From the NCBI GenBank assembly GCA_031002005.1, contig CM061921.1:141083283-141147282 (forward strand): a stretch of 64,000 nt of DNA, written 5' to 3'. The DNA is from Vandiemenella viatica. Lineage: Eukaryota > Arthropoda > Insecta > Orthoptera > Morabidae. The notes below the pieces were generated by a model, which was given only the letters and a program-made list of their open reading frames with translations, made no database searches and was not told the origin of the DNA. Positions within the stretch are counted from its first letter, which is position 1. Every line of letters starts with the position of its first letter. The position numbers and the translations under genes are program-made. This document shows, one piece after another, positions 43,530 to 55,126 of this stretch.

Positions 43530-45990
43530 AAAATGAAGTGCTACTCATAATTGGCTTTACTTTACGTTTCTTCTTGGTTTTGGTAAAATACACAGTTTCA
43601 CATTTTCTCTCGAGTTGGAATATAATATGATACTACCAGTGCCACCTTTTTCTTGATGGCCTGCACCAAAGAACCTCTTGAAAATTCATAATTTCCTTTA
43701 TCTTCTTGTAATCCTCATTTGTCTCAATTTCCGTGATAACATCTTTTTTGTAGTTCTCATGTATGTGATCCTGATTTGGTCTTTCTTTAGAATTAGCAGT
43801 TGTGTAAATTCCTTTTGTACCCAACTGTACCCCTTTCCGACTTTTTGACGAAATGTAAACAGCATCCTCCTGCTTCTTTTGAGTGCTCTCAATATGTGTG
43901 TGTGATGTTGGCAGTGCTAGAAGCTGTTTTGAAAACAAACTTTAACAGGTATCAAAGTTACCATTCTGTTTTCCTTTCACAGCATTTCATTTACATTTTA
44001 CAATTGAGTTATTCTTCCAATCAATGTAGTTGAACATGTCATTTCCTGACTAGGAAGTTCCTATTCAATCTAAGGTGACAAACATAACATCTATTTTCAA
44101 TATTTTTGGTTGCAGGTAGATCTCCGAGTCCTGCCACTGATGAGTGTTGCAGTGTCAATGAGGAATACATTTGACTGTTTGCCTTTACTTCCAGATATGG
44201 CTGTTCTTTAGTAGGGTGGTTGAAGTGCATTTACATGAATGTGATAATGAACCACTGATGCAGAATGGGAATGTTGCATCTGTATTTCAGTGCTTTTTTT
44301 ACTTAGTCTACTCAGCAACAATAACGTAAGAAGAAATACCACGAGGTGATATTTATATGGAAGGGAAGGAAAAATATACTCACCACTCACCAAAGATAAA
44401 GGGATGAGGGCAGTGGCAACAAAAACCACTCCAAAAATACAGAAAACAATATTTTGGGCTATGCTCTCTTTCAAGAAAATCGAACCATGTGACTAAGGTT
44501 CACCCATGGACAACACAGTTACATGAATGACGGGTATGGTAGGATTGGAGGTGATGGTTGAGTTGGCAGTGGTCATGGGTTTGGGGGGAGGGGGACAACA
44601 GTAGTATCAGTGGAAATGAAATCACGGAATGAAATTAATCAAAATAAAGTAAAAAGGGAGCATGTAAAAAAAAAAAGGTGAAAAATTATATAAAAAAGAT
44701 AAATAATAAACCAAAACAAAACTACATTTTGAAATATATGTAAACAAATAAACTATATTAGCAAGTGATGGGTATATCAACAACAGGAGGGTATTATTTG
44801 AGAATGGGACCTGGTAGTGTCTGTTATCCAGAATATGTTGGTAGGCCGATTTCCACCTCCAGAGTGTGTATGGGGATGTTGTTTTAGGGAGTATTCTAAT
44901 GGTTCTTGACTGTGAAACAGTTTTTGAGGTCAGCAGCAGGATGGTATAAATTTTGGGAGTAATTTGTTTGTCTGCGACCATTTATTCTAATGGATAACAG
45001 CTATTGTAAGATCTCTGGCAATGGAGGCAGGTGAGCTGGTATATACAGGTGGCCTGGCCTATGATAGGATAGGTTTCACCAGTGGTAGGGTTACAATTGG
45101 CTGTGGTGGTTTGATGCATATTGCTTGTTTTGCAATGATAAGTTGCTGAAATGGTGACTGACTACTCTGGTATTGTGACCTTGCTGACGTCGCTGTTGTC
45201 ACATTATGACGAGCAGTGTGGTATGTTGCACACATTGGGCAATGAGGTGACACCATTTTCCCAAGCAGTACTATGTTAACTGCTCTTTCACATAACTGAT
45301 AAAAATTTTATAACAGTTAACTCACTTTTGCTAACAGAAAGTTAAACACTCTTGATTACTCAACAGTTTCTTTTTAGAAGTTTGTACAGTGAAGCATTTC
45401 TCTTGTGAAATACTGTGCGTACAGCATTCTCACACATATGATAATATTCATTCACAGTTTACTCATTTTTAATCCAAAATGCACAATTTTGTTCACATGT
45501 ACATCAGCACGCTCAATTAAACAAAATATATTATTATTGTAACCCTCGATATTATTCTATCCACATAAAATACAATTACAATACGGAATGGCTGGACACA
45601 ATAACATACACTGCAGCCATCTTGGCATAAGTTGGGACAAGTAGTAATATCATCATGTAGGTTAAGATACGTGCCTGCTGAGATGATTTTCTGCTACTGT
45701 TTCTTCCTGAATGTCAGGCAGGATGTTTATCTATTTCAAGGGAACAAAATTTGATGGCAGTGCTACTAAGTGTGTCCACAGGAATTTCTCAAGGTCTTAC
45801 TGTACAGATCATTTCAGCTTTTTATGGCTCATTCCCATAAAAATTACATCCATGTTACATACTCACTTAAAAAGAAAAAAAAAGTTGGTACAAAATTGTT
45901 AATTTTCAGATTTTTTATTACAACTAAAATATCACGAACAAATTTGAATTACCAAGCCACTACTGAGTTTTAACACAAGACTAAGATGCC
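43530..45990. other. no gene recognised
   Basis: This stretch includes a purine/GT-biased block (about 44240-45250) whose minus strand reads RRWKSAYQHILDNRHYQVPF-like segments. It looks like a decayed repeat, but I cannot classify it. Confidence 0.3.
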
Positions 45991-45995
45991 AATGT

Positions 45996-46296
45996 TTAAC
46001 TTACAACAGCTCTGATAATTACTTCTTCAGTTATTGCATCCATACACGTTATCAACCATTGCCATCTAGCAACTATTGTTACTGAATTAACTGCTACGGT
46101 TTGCCCGGCCGAGATCTTGTTGAGTGCTGCTTTGTTTACGGCTAAGCTGTTTACCTGCTCTAGAATGCCGCTTTCGACTGATACCTTCGCTGCTGAGCTG
46201 GGCACGCGGACCGGACTGCTGTGTGCTGAATAAGTCTGGAGCGTTGTGTGCGACGTTCTTCTGCTGTCGCTCTGCGATTTGAAACCCCAGATACAA
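45996..46296 (-). other. CpG-rich block with overlapping minus ORFs
   Basis: About 200 bp (46080-46280) is markedly richer in G+C and CpG than its surroundings. It carries two overlapping 69-codon minus-strand ORFs, neither recognised. It could be part of an LTR or a promoter-like island. Confidence 0.3.
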
Positions 46297-46519
46297 AATA
46301 AATGCTGTTAATATAAGATCTAAAGTTTTTCAATTTAAAGCTCCTCTAAAAGCAAATGTATGCGTAAGCAAACATGCAGGTAGTTCATATACTAAATAGA
46401 TATTATAGCAACTGAAATGTTTTTTGTTTATGAGCGTAGTAATTTATCTGGAGATAATATCTTTCTGAATACCTTTCACAAATTCTGCACATATTTTCGA
46501 GTCTTCTTTTTGACCTGGG

Positions 46520-46903
46520 CTATGGACCGCTACTAGCGAAGTTAAATATATATATATATATATATTTTTGTCTGGTTTTAGAGGCGTATAAATGTAACAT
46601 AATTGTTACTCTGCAGTTACCCATGGTTAATAATTCTTTTTGTGTGATAAGCCTTGAAAAATGGTACAACACACAGTGGTACATTACATGTTCTGCATTG
46701 GTTTCTCGACACACTTTCTGTTTCAAACATACAGCGCATTTATACATTGGCGTGCTCTTCTTTGAATTTTCAATATGAATGAAATTTGAAAAATGTCTCC
46801 CAGTTAAATCCTTGATGATATTCTTTATCAGAGCATCTTCCATTGCTAGGTTTGTTCTGTTCTGTGGTATATGCTCCAAAAAGTTCTCTAAGGGGGTGTC
46901 CAT
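46520..46903 (-). pseudogene. piggyBac transposase C-terminal zinc-finger domain
   Basis: The minus frame reads FLEHIPQNRTNLAMEDALIK, RHFSNFIHIE and then MYKCAVCLKQKVCRETNAEH. The pattern H-F-(14-17 residues)-C-x2-C corresponds to the C-terminal cysteine-rich domain of piggyBac transposases, which binds the terminal repeats. The expected downstream Cys/His residues are partly lost. Confidence 0.78.
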
Positions 46904-47241
46904 AAATTACGTGAGATGAAATGGGGGGGGGGGGGGGTCCGTCGAAATCTTACCAAGGGTGAGAGGGAGGGCCAACGGAAATCTCACGTGAGATTTTTGA
47001 AACTTTTGTTGGACTGTAGAGCTGAGCTAAAAAAAAAGGTCTATAAATGACACGAAAGTCAATTTTAGGGGGGGGGGGGGATTTACTCGAAAAGTGCAGA
47101 TTTGGAAGGTTGAGACCTAAAAAAGAAAGGTTTCAAAAAGTTACGGAGGCTATTTCTGGGGGGGGGGTCCTCACGAACCAGTTCTCACAAGAGGGGGGGG
47201 GGGTCCGGAAAAATACCACACGTAATTTATGGATGCCCCCT
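46891..47241. mobile_element. TA-flanked MITE with AGGGGG-TCCATAAATTACGT ends
   Basis: The inverted repeats are AGGGGGTGTCCATAAATTAC and complement AGGGGGCATCCATAAATTAC. TA lies at 46889-46890 and 47242-47243. It is non-coding and contains several G-runs of 8-15. It cuts the piggyBac transposase coding sequence. Confidence 0.85.
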
Positions 47242-47243
47242 TA

Positions 47244-47870
47244 CCAGAGACAGATCAAACTTTGCAGCTGGCATTTTTCGTGTGGTTACTACTCGGTGAA
47301 AAGCCTGAGCATTTAAAATGCAGTGTTCGAGAATGTGGAAAAAGAACTTTTTATACCACTTCATAGTGAAAATATAGTGTGAACTGATTCTCGTGTATCT
47401 GTTCATCTCATCAGCAATAGATATCATATGATCTTCTGTTAGAAATATCAGGAAAAATGACAAACTGCTGGAATGTTAACCTAATCCACACTTGTATCCC
47501 GCAGCTTAATCGTCAAGCGCGTGCGGTCAAACGTGTCATTAAAGCATTCTCTTTTTCCACACATTTCGCTCTCACTATCTCTAGCTTCAAATTCTGAAGA
47601 ATTTTCACCTCTTGTGGAGACAATTGGTTATTTTCCACTAGCTGATGTACACAGCTTAGGACTATTACTTCGAGATCCTGTCGAAGGGTCATCACTGTCA
47701 TCCATATCAAAGAGATCATATTCACTGTCACTTCTAGTAAGAATCTCCATGATTTCTTCCACTGTACAAATATGACGGCATGCCATTTTCTCAGTGAAAA
47801 CTAAAAGGAAAAGAGTAACACAAATTAGATTGCAGCTGCCAACGCTCAAGGGCCGAATGAGGAAAAACAA
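47244..47870 (-). pseudogene. piggyBac transposase, N-terminal and pre-C-terminal pieces
   Basis: 47227-47463 (minus) contains MKWYKKFFFHILEHCILNAQ, the conserved block before the zinc finger. 47628-47792 (minus) begins MACRHICTVEEIMEILTRSD and is rich in Asp/Ser (DLFDMDDSDDPSTGSRSNSP), typical of the acidic N-terminus. The DDE core that should lie between is absent. Confidence 0.75.
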
Positions 47871-47921
47871 CTAACCACCCTGGGTGGAAATATGGCTACA
47901 TGACCATGCCGCTAAGAGGCT

Positions 47922-48060
47922 AACACGTGCAGAGCACACAGGGTTCTGAGTGGCCCGACGTGTTAACACGTCCAGAGCACAGACAGGGCGGCGTGTGTAT
48001 ACACGTCTGGAGCACCTGGGCGCAGTAGTAGCCACGCGCGTTAACACGTCTAGAGCAGTC
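47922..48060. repeat. four subterminal repeats of piggyBac element
   Basis: The core AACACGTSYAGAGCA recurs with starts near 47922, 47965, 48000 and 48043 (the third as TACACGTCTGGAGCA). All four are in one orientation, spaced 43, 35 and 43 bp. Their position next to the terminus suggests transposase-binding sites. Confidence 0.8.
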
Positions 48061-48068
48061 AAAGGGTT

Positions 48069-48850
48069 AATTGCTAATTATGGACACAGGAGTCATATAA
48101 ATACAAATCTGAGAATCAGAATAATATGAATAAATCATGACAATTAGCCTTTTGAAAGCGGGAAACTTTCTTCTTACTTCTTCATATCTGATAGTTATGC
48201 TTCGAAACACTACCACTTTTGTTAATGCAGGTTTAATTTGTCTTTACCAGCAGCTATAATTAACAGTATTTCTCTTCCCTTAATGATTTGGGGGATCAGA
48301 CCCACTATTTTCCATCATAGTATATCAACTGCAGGACTTGAAATATAAATTGTGCCCTTGACTAAAATGTAACTGCCTACATCAATGTCAAAATCATACA
48401 AATGGTAAATAAAATTATTAATAAGAAAACATCCAACTGCAAATAACTTTACAGCATATCCATAAGGGATAGATACCGTTCCTGTTACAATAGACATAAG
48501 AGAGAAATTCGTCTCATACATATAGAAATTTTTCAATCAGTATGCATCAAATCATATAAACAACTAAAACATTAAAGGAGCTGTAATAAAACCACAAGAA
48601 GCATTTGCACTTGACATTTAGAACTGTAACTGTTACAAAATGTTGTGTTGCTGATGTAGTTACGTACATGTGGCAGTTACCTATCTACAAAAGTAATACC
48701 AGTAGCTGTTTTAAAATAGAAACATATTACATAAAAACTAAAGTCATCACTTTTTGTACAAAACATTAGTCCTGAACGACCCTTTCAGTAAAATATGAAA
48801 TAATTCAACTATAAAATCATTAATGTACTGTAGTCTTGCAGATAATAGTT
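48069..48850. other. no gene seen
   Basis: AT-rich flank of the piggyBac element. Nothing is supported. Confidence 0.3.
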
Positions 48851-48857
48851 AGCAACT

Positions 48858-48995
48858 GGGAGTGCTCAGTTTAGTTTGCAGCTCCTTTGCGAAATAGGTT
48901 GCTCTTTTAGTTCGTTAGTTCCCATCTCGAATTCCAGAGAAACGGATCATTCACTCGCTTTGCTACTGTGCATGCTATTCTGTTTGTTATCATAG
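48858..48995. repeat. direct repeat copy A (hAT 5' region)
   Basis: The segment GACTGGGAG/ACTGGGAGTGCTCAGTTTAG ... AATTCCAGA ... GATCATTCACTCGCTTTGCTA recurs at 49617-49745. It corresponds to the untranslated leader and start region of the hAT remnant at copy B, so it marks a second, more truncated copy of that element. Confidence 0.6.
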
Positions 48996-49609
48996 GTTTT
49001 TTTAAATGTATTGATCAGTGTTGCTAATGCCTGGGTTATCAAGGACAATGGGCCAGGAAGTAAAATTCTCCACAGAAATTGATAACATTAAAAAGAACTT
49101 TCTAGTATTCATTGATAAATATCTGGAGTATCATAAATGAATGGTTATATTTTAATGAAAGCAATTGGATATGCAAAATCCAAAAATTAAATTTAAAACC
49201 TGAAGGTTTCATTTGATGACTGAAGACAATATTAGAAGTTCTAAATTTACAAGAAAAAATGAGTATCAAAGTGGAAGAACTTTACACTGAAATAACTATA
49301 TTACACAAAATCTAGGTAAAAGTAAGAGAAGTATCTCATTAATAAATTAAAAAAAAAAAAAAAACGAGATTTTGATGTACATTAATTTATCAACTGAATG
49401 TGATAAAGCATTGTAGACAAAAAAAATGTTAAAAAATACAAGAAATGCAAAATAGTTTAAAAATAAAATAGTAAAAAACAAACTGTACTTTTCTACTGTT
49501 TCATAAAATATTATATTTTTGAAGTGTATTATATTTTTACAGCTTATTCTAAAAAAATAAACTATAATCAACTGAAAAAAATGTCGCTAACCCTATCGGC
49601 AAATAGTGA

Positions 49610-49936
49610 TAATTCGCGACTGGGAGCGTTCAGTTTACTTCACAGCTCCTTAGCGAACTAGGTCACTCCCATTTCCAATTCCAGAAAGACAGATCATTCA
49701 TTCGCTTTGCTACCGCTACTGCTTGCTATCTTTTGTTTGTTATGATTGCTGTGGCTATCTGTGGTTGTCTTTTTAATTGTTAATGGGATCAAAGCATGTT
49801 TTGTTTGAACATTCCCCTTAAATTTCGATTTAAATCTTCTGCAATAATTATTAATGTTGAACAGTTTTTTTCTTTTTATATCTCTCTCTTCAGTAAAATG
49901 TGTCCACAGGGAACTATGTTTTCTTTTAGATGACAC
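49610..49936 (-). mobile_element. hAT 5' fragment with degenerate BED finger (copy B)
   Basis: The minus ORF starting at 49936 reads MSSKRKHSSLWTHFTEERDI and then GNVQTKHALIPLTIKK. This matches the start of BED-type hAT transposases (SSLWTHFTE...CxxC...L-xHL-xKHP). The zinc-binding CxxC pair is not preserved. The downstream leader repeats the sequence at 48858-48995. The catalytic domain is absent. Confidence 0.7.
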
Positions 49937-49949
49937 AGCAATAAATAAC

Positions 49950-52915
49950 CTAAAATAAAAGTCGGTCTTCGGAAAAGGATCGAATTAACTAATGAGCTAA
50001 GGAGTAAGGGATTTGGGAACTAGTTTGTTTGTGAACTACATAAGACTAATGTACTGTGCAGTGATGGAATCTAAGAGAACAACTATGTATCATTCATGTA
50101 TGGTAAAACCTACATTAATCTAAATTTGCAGCTGTTTTGAAATGCATTTATCAAATATTTTGTTGCTATTAAATTATGATAAGCAATGGCTTTTACCCAA
50201 TCTAGAAGCTGATTTTTTATGAAGCACCATTAAGATTGTATGTAATGAAAAGAAAGAAACTGTAATAACCAACTTTATTGGTTAATGAAACCATTTTTAC
50301 AAGTATATCAGTCACAATTTTAATTAAATAAATATACATTAATTTTATTGATACAAAGCTCATTTTTAACACTAGAATATTTCAACTGTATAAAAATATA
50401 CATCACTAAAAATATGAAGGAATCTTAGGTAATTAACATGAAAAATAAATAAAATTAGGCATACACTTGAGAAGTCGATTTCCATACAAATAAATGGAAA
50501 GAACAAAGGAAAGTTAATTTTTTACTGCAACTGTCGCACACAATTTTCCTACTTTACTAAATGTATGTATATAATTATGATATGCAAAACATCAAGCATT
50601 TGAAGCATACCCTCTCTGTAGTAAATTATTTGTTGTAACATTTAATGAGATTCTAGTCTATAATCACATTACAACAAATACAACTACCTGGAGCATCAAG
50701 TAACAAATATTTACAATGTGTATTAAACAAATTTGTGATCAATTATTCGATGACAAATTAATCTATTTATGAACATTACAGGAAATAAATACTGAAACTA
50801 TTTATGGATGGAGTAAATCTGGTAATCTCATTGGAAACCATAAATATTTTTTGTACAATCACATTTGCATTTATGAATAAGAAGAATTTAGGCTACATTT
50901 AAACATACAAAAGATCAGAGACAAATCTACACTGTATTTTAAAACAACATGCATACACACAGCAATTTTCATAACTATTAAAACTTAGAAAATAATAAAT
51001 ATTAATTAAAGGTAGCCATCTATCAAAAAATGTTCAAAAAAATAAATAATACTGTTACTAATCCATAAGTTAATCCCTATGACTAACAAATCAAATATTG
51101 CAAATATTTTCCACTGGAATAATAATACAATAACAAAATACATGAATATATTTATTGTTTATGAAGTGTTTGAATAAACCATTTAAATAAACATTAGGAA
51201 GATAGTCTTTCTGAAAAAACACACGTCATTTCCTGACACGTCATAAGTATGAGAAGGTGTCAATGCAAGTTAAAAATAATTATTCCAGGCATTAAAAATT
51301 ATCAACTAATATTTTGAAATGATTGTTCTTTTAAACAATAATTTATTTTATAACCTCTACAAATTTACACTTTAAAGTAATACAATTTCTTAGTCCTCAG
51401 AGCTCAAAATATTTTGATCTATTTTAATGTGGCTTTTGAACCCCTAAATAGATCAGAATCTGGGCAGTGAGTCATATATACTCAGTTTCACTTTCTTTTA
51501 TGTCATCCAGCAAATATGTCTACAATACATATTCTAAAGAATTCATACAGCAAAGGAGAAGAAGAAATAAGTCTAAAATATTTAATGAAACAATATGCAC
51601 CTAGACAGAAATATAGCGAATAAAATGTTGCAGAGTTATTGTCCAATAAAATAAAATATTTTCAGAAGAGCAAACAAAAATCTCAAACAACAAGGCAAAA
51701 CAGGCCAGGAAACTTGTATACATGATACTAATCATTGGCAATCTTCCACAGATTCAGATCAATAGCTTCTACTTTTGTATAGTTGGTACTAGTCATATTA
51801 TTGCAGCAGGGTCTACTAACTGAAAGCAGTAAGCACACCTTTCCCCCAATGCAAGTTGTTTGGAAACAATACACTAAGGCATAAAACATTTTTCTGATTT
51901 CCCAATGTTTTAAATTTCTGAGTCCACTATCCTCTAAATAAGAGAAAACTGGAAATACTGGTGGTTTGCAGCTTTAAAAATCATCAGAACTGAGATTTAA
52001 GTTGTTTATGCATGCTATATTTTCACTCCTTATCCACAGAAAATTTTAAATGGAGGGGGAACGTATTGCTACGACTGCAGTGAAGATATGTGATTCCATA
52101 CAGTGCGAGATGTGGAAAGGAGTTAACTTAGCAAAATAATTATATATCAAAATAAATGTATACACTAATACATGCAATGCCATAAAATAATATCTACATT
52201 ACTTATAAAAACTACATTTATACAAGAATAATTACATAATAAAGCAGATAAACACACCAAAAGATGGACTGTCACGAAATTATATGTAAATTAATTATAT
52301 CGTCTAGATTTATACAAGATACTCGCATTTATTTTGAAATATTGTCAAATTGTTCTAGAGTGGCCCTTCTGAAAACCGAATTGCAATTTAGTTCGAATAT
52401 TTTTATTATTGTGGTTCCTGCAAACACTGCTAATTTAAATTTTTTGGAGAAGGCTGTTAGTAAAGAAATAGGACTGTGATTTGATAGTTCTGACGTATCC
52501 CATTATTGATAGAGAAACATGGTATTATTCGGTCATCACTATGTTACAAAATTATCAAGGCACAAACAACCATAAGAGTTGAAAGTTTTTCATCTTTCTA
52601 AGTTTACAATTGGTGGTGGTTATGGTTAGGTTTAATGGTACCTCTACCAGAGGAAAAGTTAATAATAACATTATGCTCACTATAATAGATTAGTTCCTTA
52701 CATTAAAAAAAGAAGTTAAAGCATTTGAAAAGCTTCATTACTCAGTCAATTGTGTAATACATTGGTTTTTACCCTGGATCAACAATGCTCACACAGTAAT
52801 TACTGTGGATATCAATAAATCTTTGTAGTTTCTTCTCATCTAAGACACTGACTGTCCTGTGGAATTACAAAGATTTGGGCTATATTATGACACCACTAGT
52901 TGCAGTTCCAATGAT
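49950..52915. other. long AT-rich stretch with no gene
   Basis: About 3 kb of low-complexity AT-rich DNA. The only ORF of note, 52264-52479, has no recognised family. I found no element ends. Confidence 0.4.
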
Positions 52916-53518
52916 AAGCATTTTAATTTAATTTAATGGCAATGGAGAGCACATTCTGGTGGAAATTTCCATATACACCCAGCTGTCTTGCACCTGCCTA
53001 CCTTTGCCCTCTAGGAATTTTGAATTTTAAATACATTCAGCATTTTTGTAGATTATTCATTCCCTACCTCAGTAAATTATTCAAACGCCTGACTACGTTA
53101 CCTACAAAAGAAAATTTTACCACATCCTTATGCCAGTTTGTGGTTATTGTCACATTTTCCATTCCATGCACCATTCTTAATTCTTTCATCAACATTTTTC
53201 CATGCCTCATCACCAATATATGCCTTGTACAATAAAATCACTCTCGTCACCCTCCTTCTGTCTTATAACAAATCCCTTTTCTGATTGTGTTCTACAGTAA
53301 TTTCCAGAGGCAAATCTAGCAGCCCTTCTTTGCACCCCCTCCTACTCCTGTATTTGATACCCAAATTTATGTTCAATATTACGCCACCATATTGAAGCAA
53401 TGGTCTGACCGAAGTATGTCAACTCAATCTCCTACTTCTCTGGTACATACCCTCATTTCTCTTTTAAGCAAATGAAGGATTTTCAAAGCTCTTCCTACCA
53501 TCTGTCCAATATGTTTAT

Positions 53519-53573
53519 TGTAAGGGGACCAAATAAATCACAGCACCACATGCACAAACAGAGTTCCATAACA
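53519..53573 (+). repeat. 5' LTR remnant, about 55 bp
   Basis: It begins TGTAAGGGGACCAAATAA, identical to the 3' LTR start at 60673. It then jumps directly to a sequence matching the last 30 or so bases of the 3' LTR (CACCACATGCACAAACAGAG, then TTCCATAACA). About 660 bp of LTR interior, including promoter and polyadenylation region, is missing. Confidence 0.75.
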
Positions 53574-53894
53574 AGAAAGTGGCTATCAGATCATGAGATT
53601 TATTCGATAGAGAAGATTTTAGAAAGTGTATGTTGGTAGTCGCGAAGACAAAAAATTGTGCAACAGTGCCCAGAACAAGAACATCGGTTCATGCCAGGAG
53701 CCAGTGGAGCCAACAAGCAGCGTGTGGATCCAACAAGCAGCCTGTGCATCCAACAGTGGTGAGGAACAACGTGGGTAGCAACCTGCAGACAACAGCAGTA
53801 GTGCTGGTCGGTGAAGTTAGTAGTAGGTGAACGGGGATTCGAGCACACCCAGCAGTAACTTCGAACTTTGGCTAATAGGTGAGTGGAAATCACC

Positions 53895-54799
53895 ATGTCT
53901 GTCCTTCTAGAGAGTAGAGGAGTCCCTTTGCAAGATGCAATTAGCATTTTGAGTCCAAAATTGGCGGAATTAAATCCACATAAAATTGTTGATCCTGAAT
54001 TGAAGTCTTAAGTTAATAAGGCGATTATGTGTTATGTCTAGTAATATAACATTTGGTGGTATGGCTAATGAGTAATTCAAGAATTCTTCATGAAATTTGA
54101 AGATTTTTCATTTAGTGATTTGTCAAGTAGTGAGAAAATGAGGATTCTGAGGACTAAATTGGTCAGTGAGGTATATAAGTTTGTTGTTTATGATGATAAT
54201 TGCAAACAAACTGAGATGTATGAAGGGTTGAAAGAGGAGCTTTTAAAGCTTTTTTCAAAGAAGCAGACAGTGGGATTTTATAGGGAACAGTTGAATAAGT
54301 TGAGAAGACAACGTGGGGAGGACATCCAACATTTTGCTGATAGAATAAAAGTAGTAAATGATAATACATTGACATTGAACGGTACTGATGAAAGAGACCA
54401 TAAAGAGTATAATCTTGTTGTAGGGCACAAGGCAGATCAAAGGGCACTCGACGCATTTTTAGGTGGTTTAGGAGGTGAAATTGGAGAATATGTAAGCCTA
54501 TAGAAACCAAGACATTTAGTGAGGAGATTGAGCATGCTGTGATGTATGAACAAGTGAAGAGTAGGCAAATAAGTGATTACAGAGAGAAGCCACCGAGGCG
54601 AGTATTTAATGCTGAGAGAGGGCCAAGACGTTATGCATGTGGGAAATTTCGACACATAGCTGTGAATTGTTCAAGGGAGTCAAGATTTCAGGGCAATTTT
54701 CGTGGTAGAGGAAATAAGTTGTGCCGTGGTAAGAGGGCAGAACAAAAGAATTTAAACAAAGAAGGGGTGAGCAGAGCCGCGACGTCGCACCCCCAGTAA
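53895..54799 (+). pseudogene. gag remnant
   Basis: The ATG at 53895 opens MSVLLESRGVPLQDAISILS and hits stops. The same frame is open again from 54090 to 54503, containing KMRILRTKLVSEVYKFVV and a helical GEDIQHFADRIKVV segment. The rest shifts frame (54539-54799). That last piece contains the nucleocapsid knuckle region RRYACGKFRHIAVNC: of the CCHC residues, the first Cys is Arg and the others remain. Basic RGRG sequence follows. Confidence 0.8.
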
Positions 54800-54819
54800 A
54801 GAGGGTACCTGTTGTATTC

Positions 54820-55010
54820 CCCAGGGCAAATCCTCAAGTGGCAAATTTAGTTATAAGTGTCAGCATAAATGGAAGACAGTGTGATTTATTAGCTGATACA
54901 TATGCAGAGGTGACCTTGTTGTCTAAGAGTATTTGTGGAACTCAGGGATTATGTCCACCCGATTGTAAGATTACTGGTTTGGATGGGAGTAGAAATATCA
55001 CAACATTTTG
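54820..55010 (+). pseudogene. retroviral-type protease remnant
   Basis: The frame starting about 54837 reads VANLVISVSINGRQCDLLAD then TYAEVTLLSK. This is the aspartic protease flap-to-active-site region. The family motif is D-S/T-G-A, but here it is D-T-Y-A, so the essential Gly is lost. A stop follows at about 55010. Confidence 0.75.
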
Positions 55011-55126
55011 AATGAAGAATATTACTATCTTTATAGATAATTATGCTCGTGATGTATTAGTTTATGTAGTACTTACATTAAATTCTTCATATCTAAGGTA
55101 TTCATTTTCAATCTAAGTACAATGCA

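Larger units (their letters stand above)
46520..48068 (-). mobile_element. piggyBac element, internally deleted, with nested MITE
   Basis: The right end is the complement of TTAACCCTTTGACTGCTCTA at TTAA (48065-48068), the piggyBac target and terminus. Four subterminal repeats lie just inside. The minus strand encodes an acidic N-terminal region (47628-47792) and then jumps to the transposase C-terminus, so the catalytic core is deleted. The left end could not be located precisely. Confidence 0.8.

Noticed and set aside
44206..45260. Possible retroelement on the minus strand
   Set aside because: The coding-like texture (RRWKSAYQHIL-like stretch) is suggestive, but no catalytic motif, terminus or tail could be identified.
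47047..47316. 89-codon ORF with several Gly runs
   Set aside because: It lies across the TA-flanked MITE and is driven by its G-runs.
53519..53573. Clean target duplication for the env-bearing element
   Set aside because: The flanks GTTTAT and CTATTA do not form a convincing 4-6 bp repeat, and a few LINE bases seem lost at the junction.
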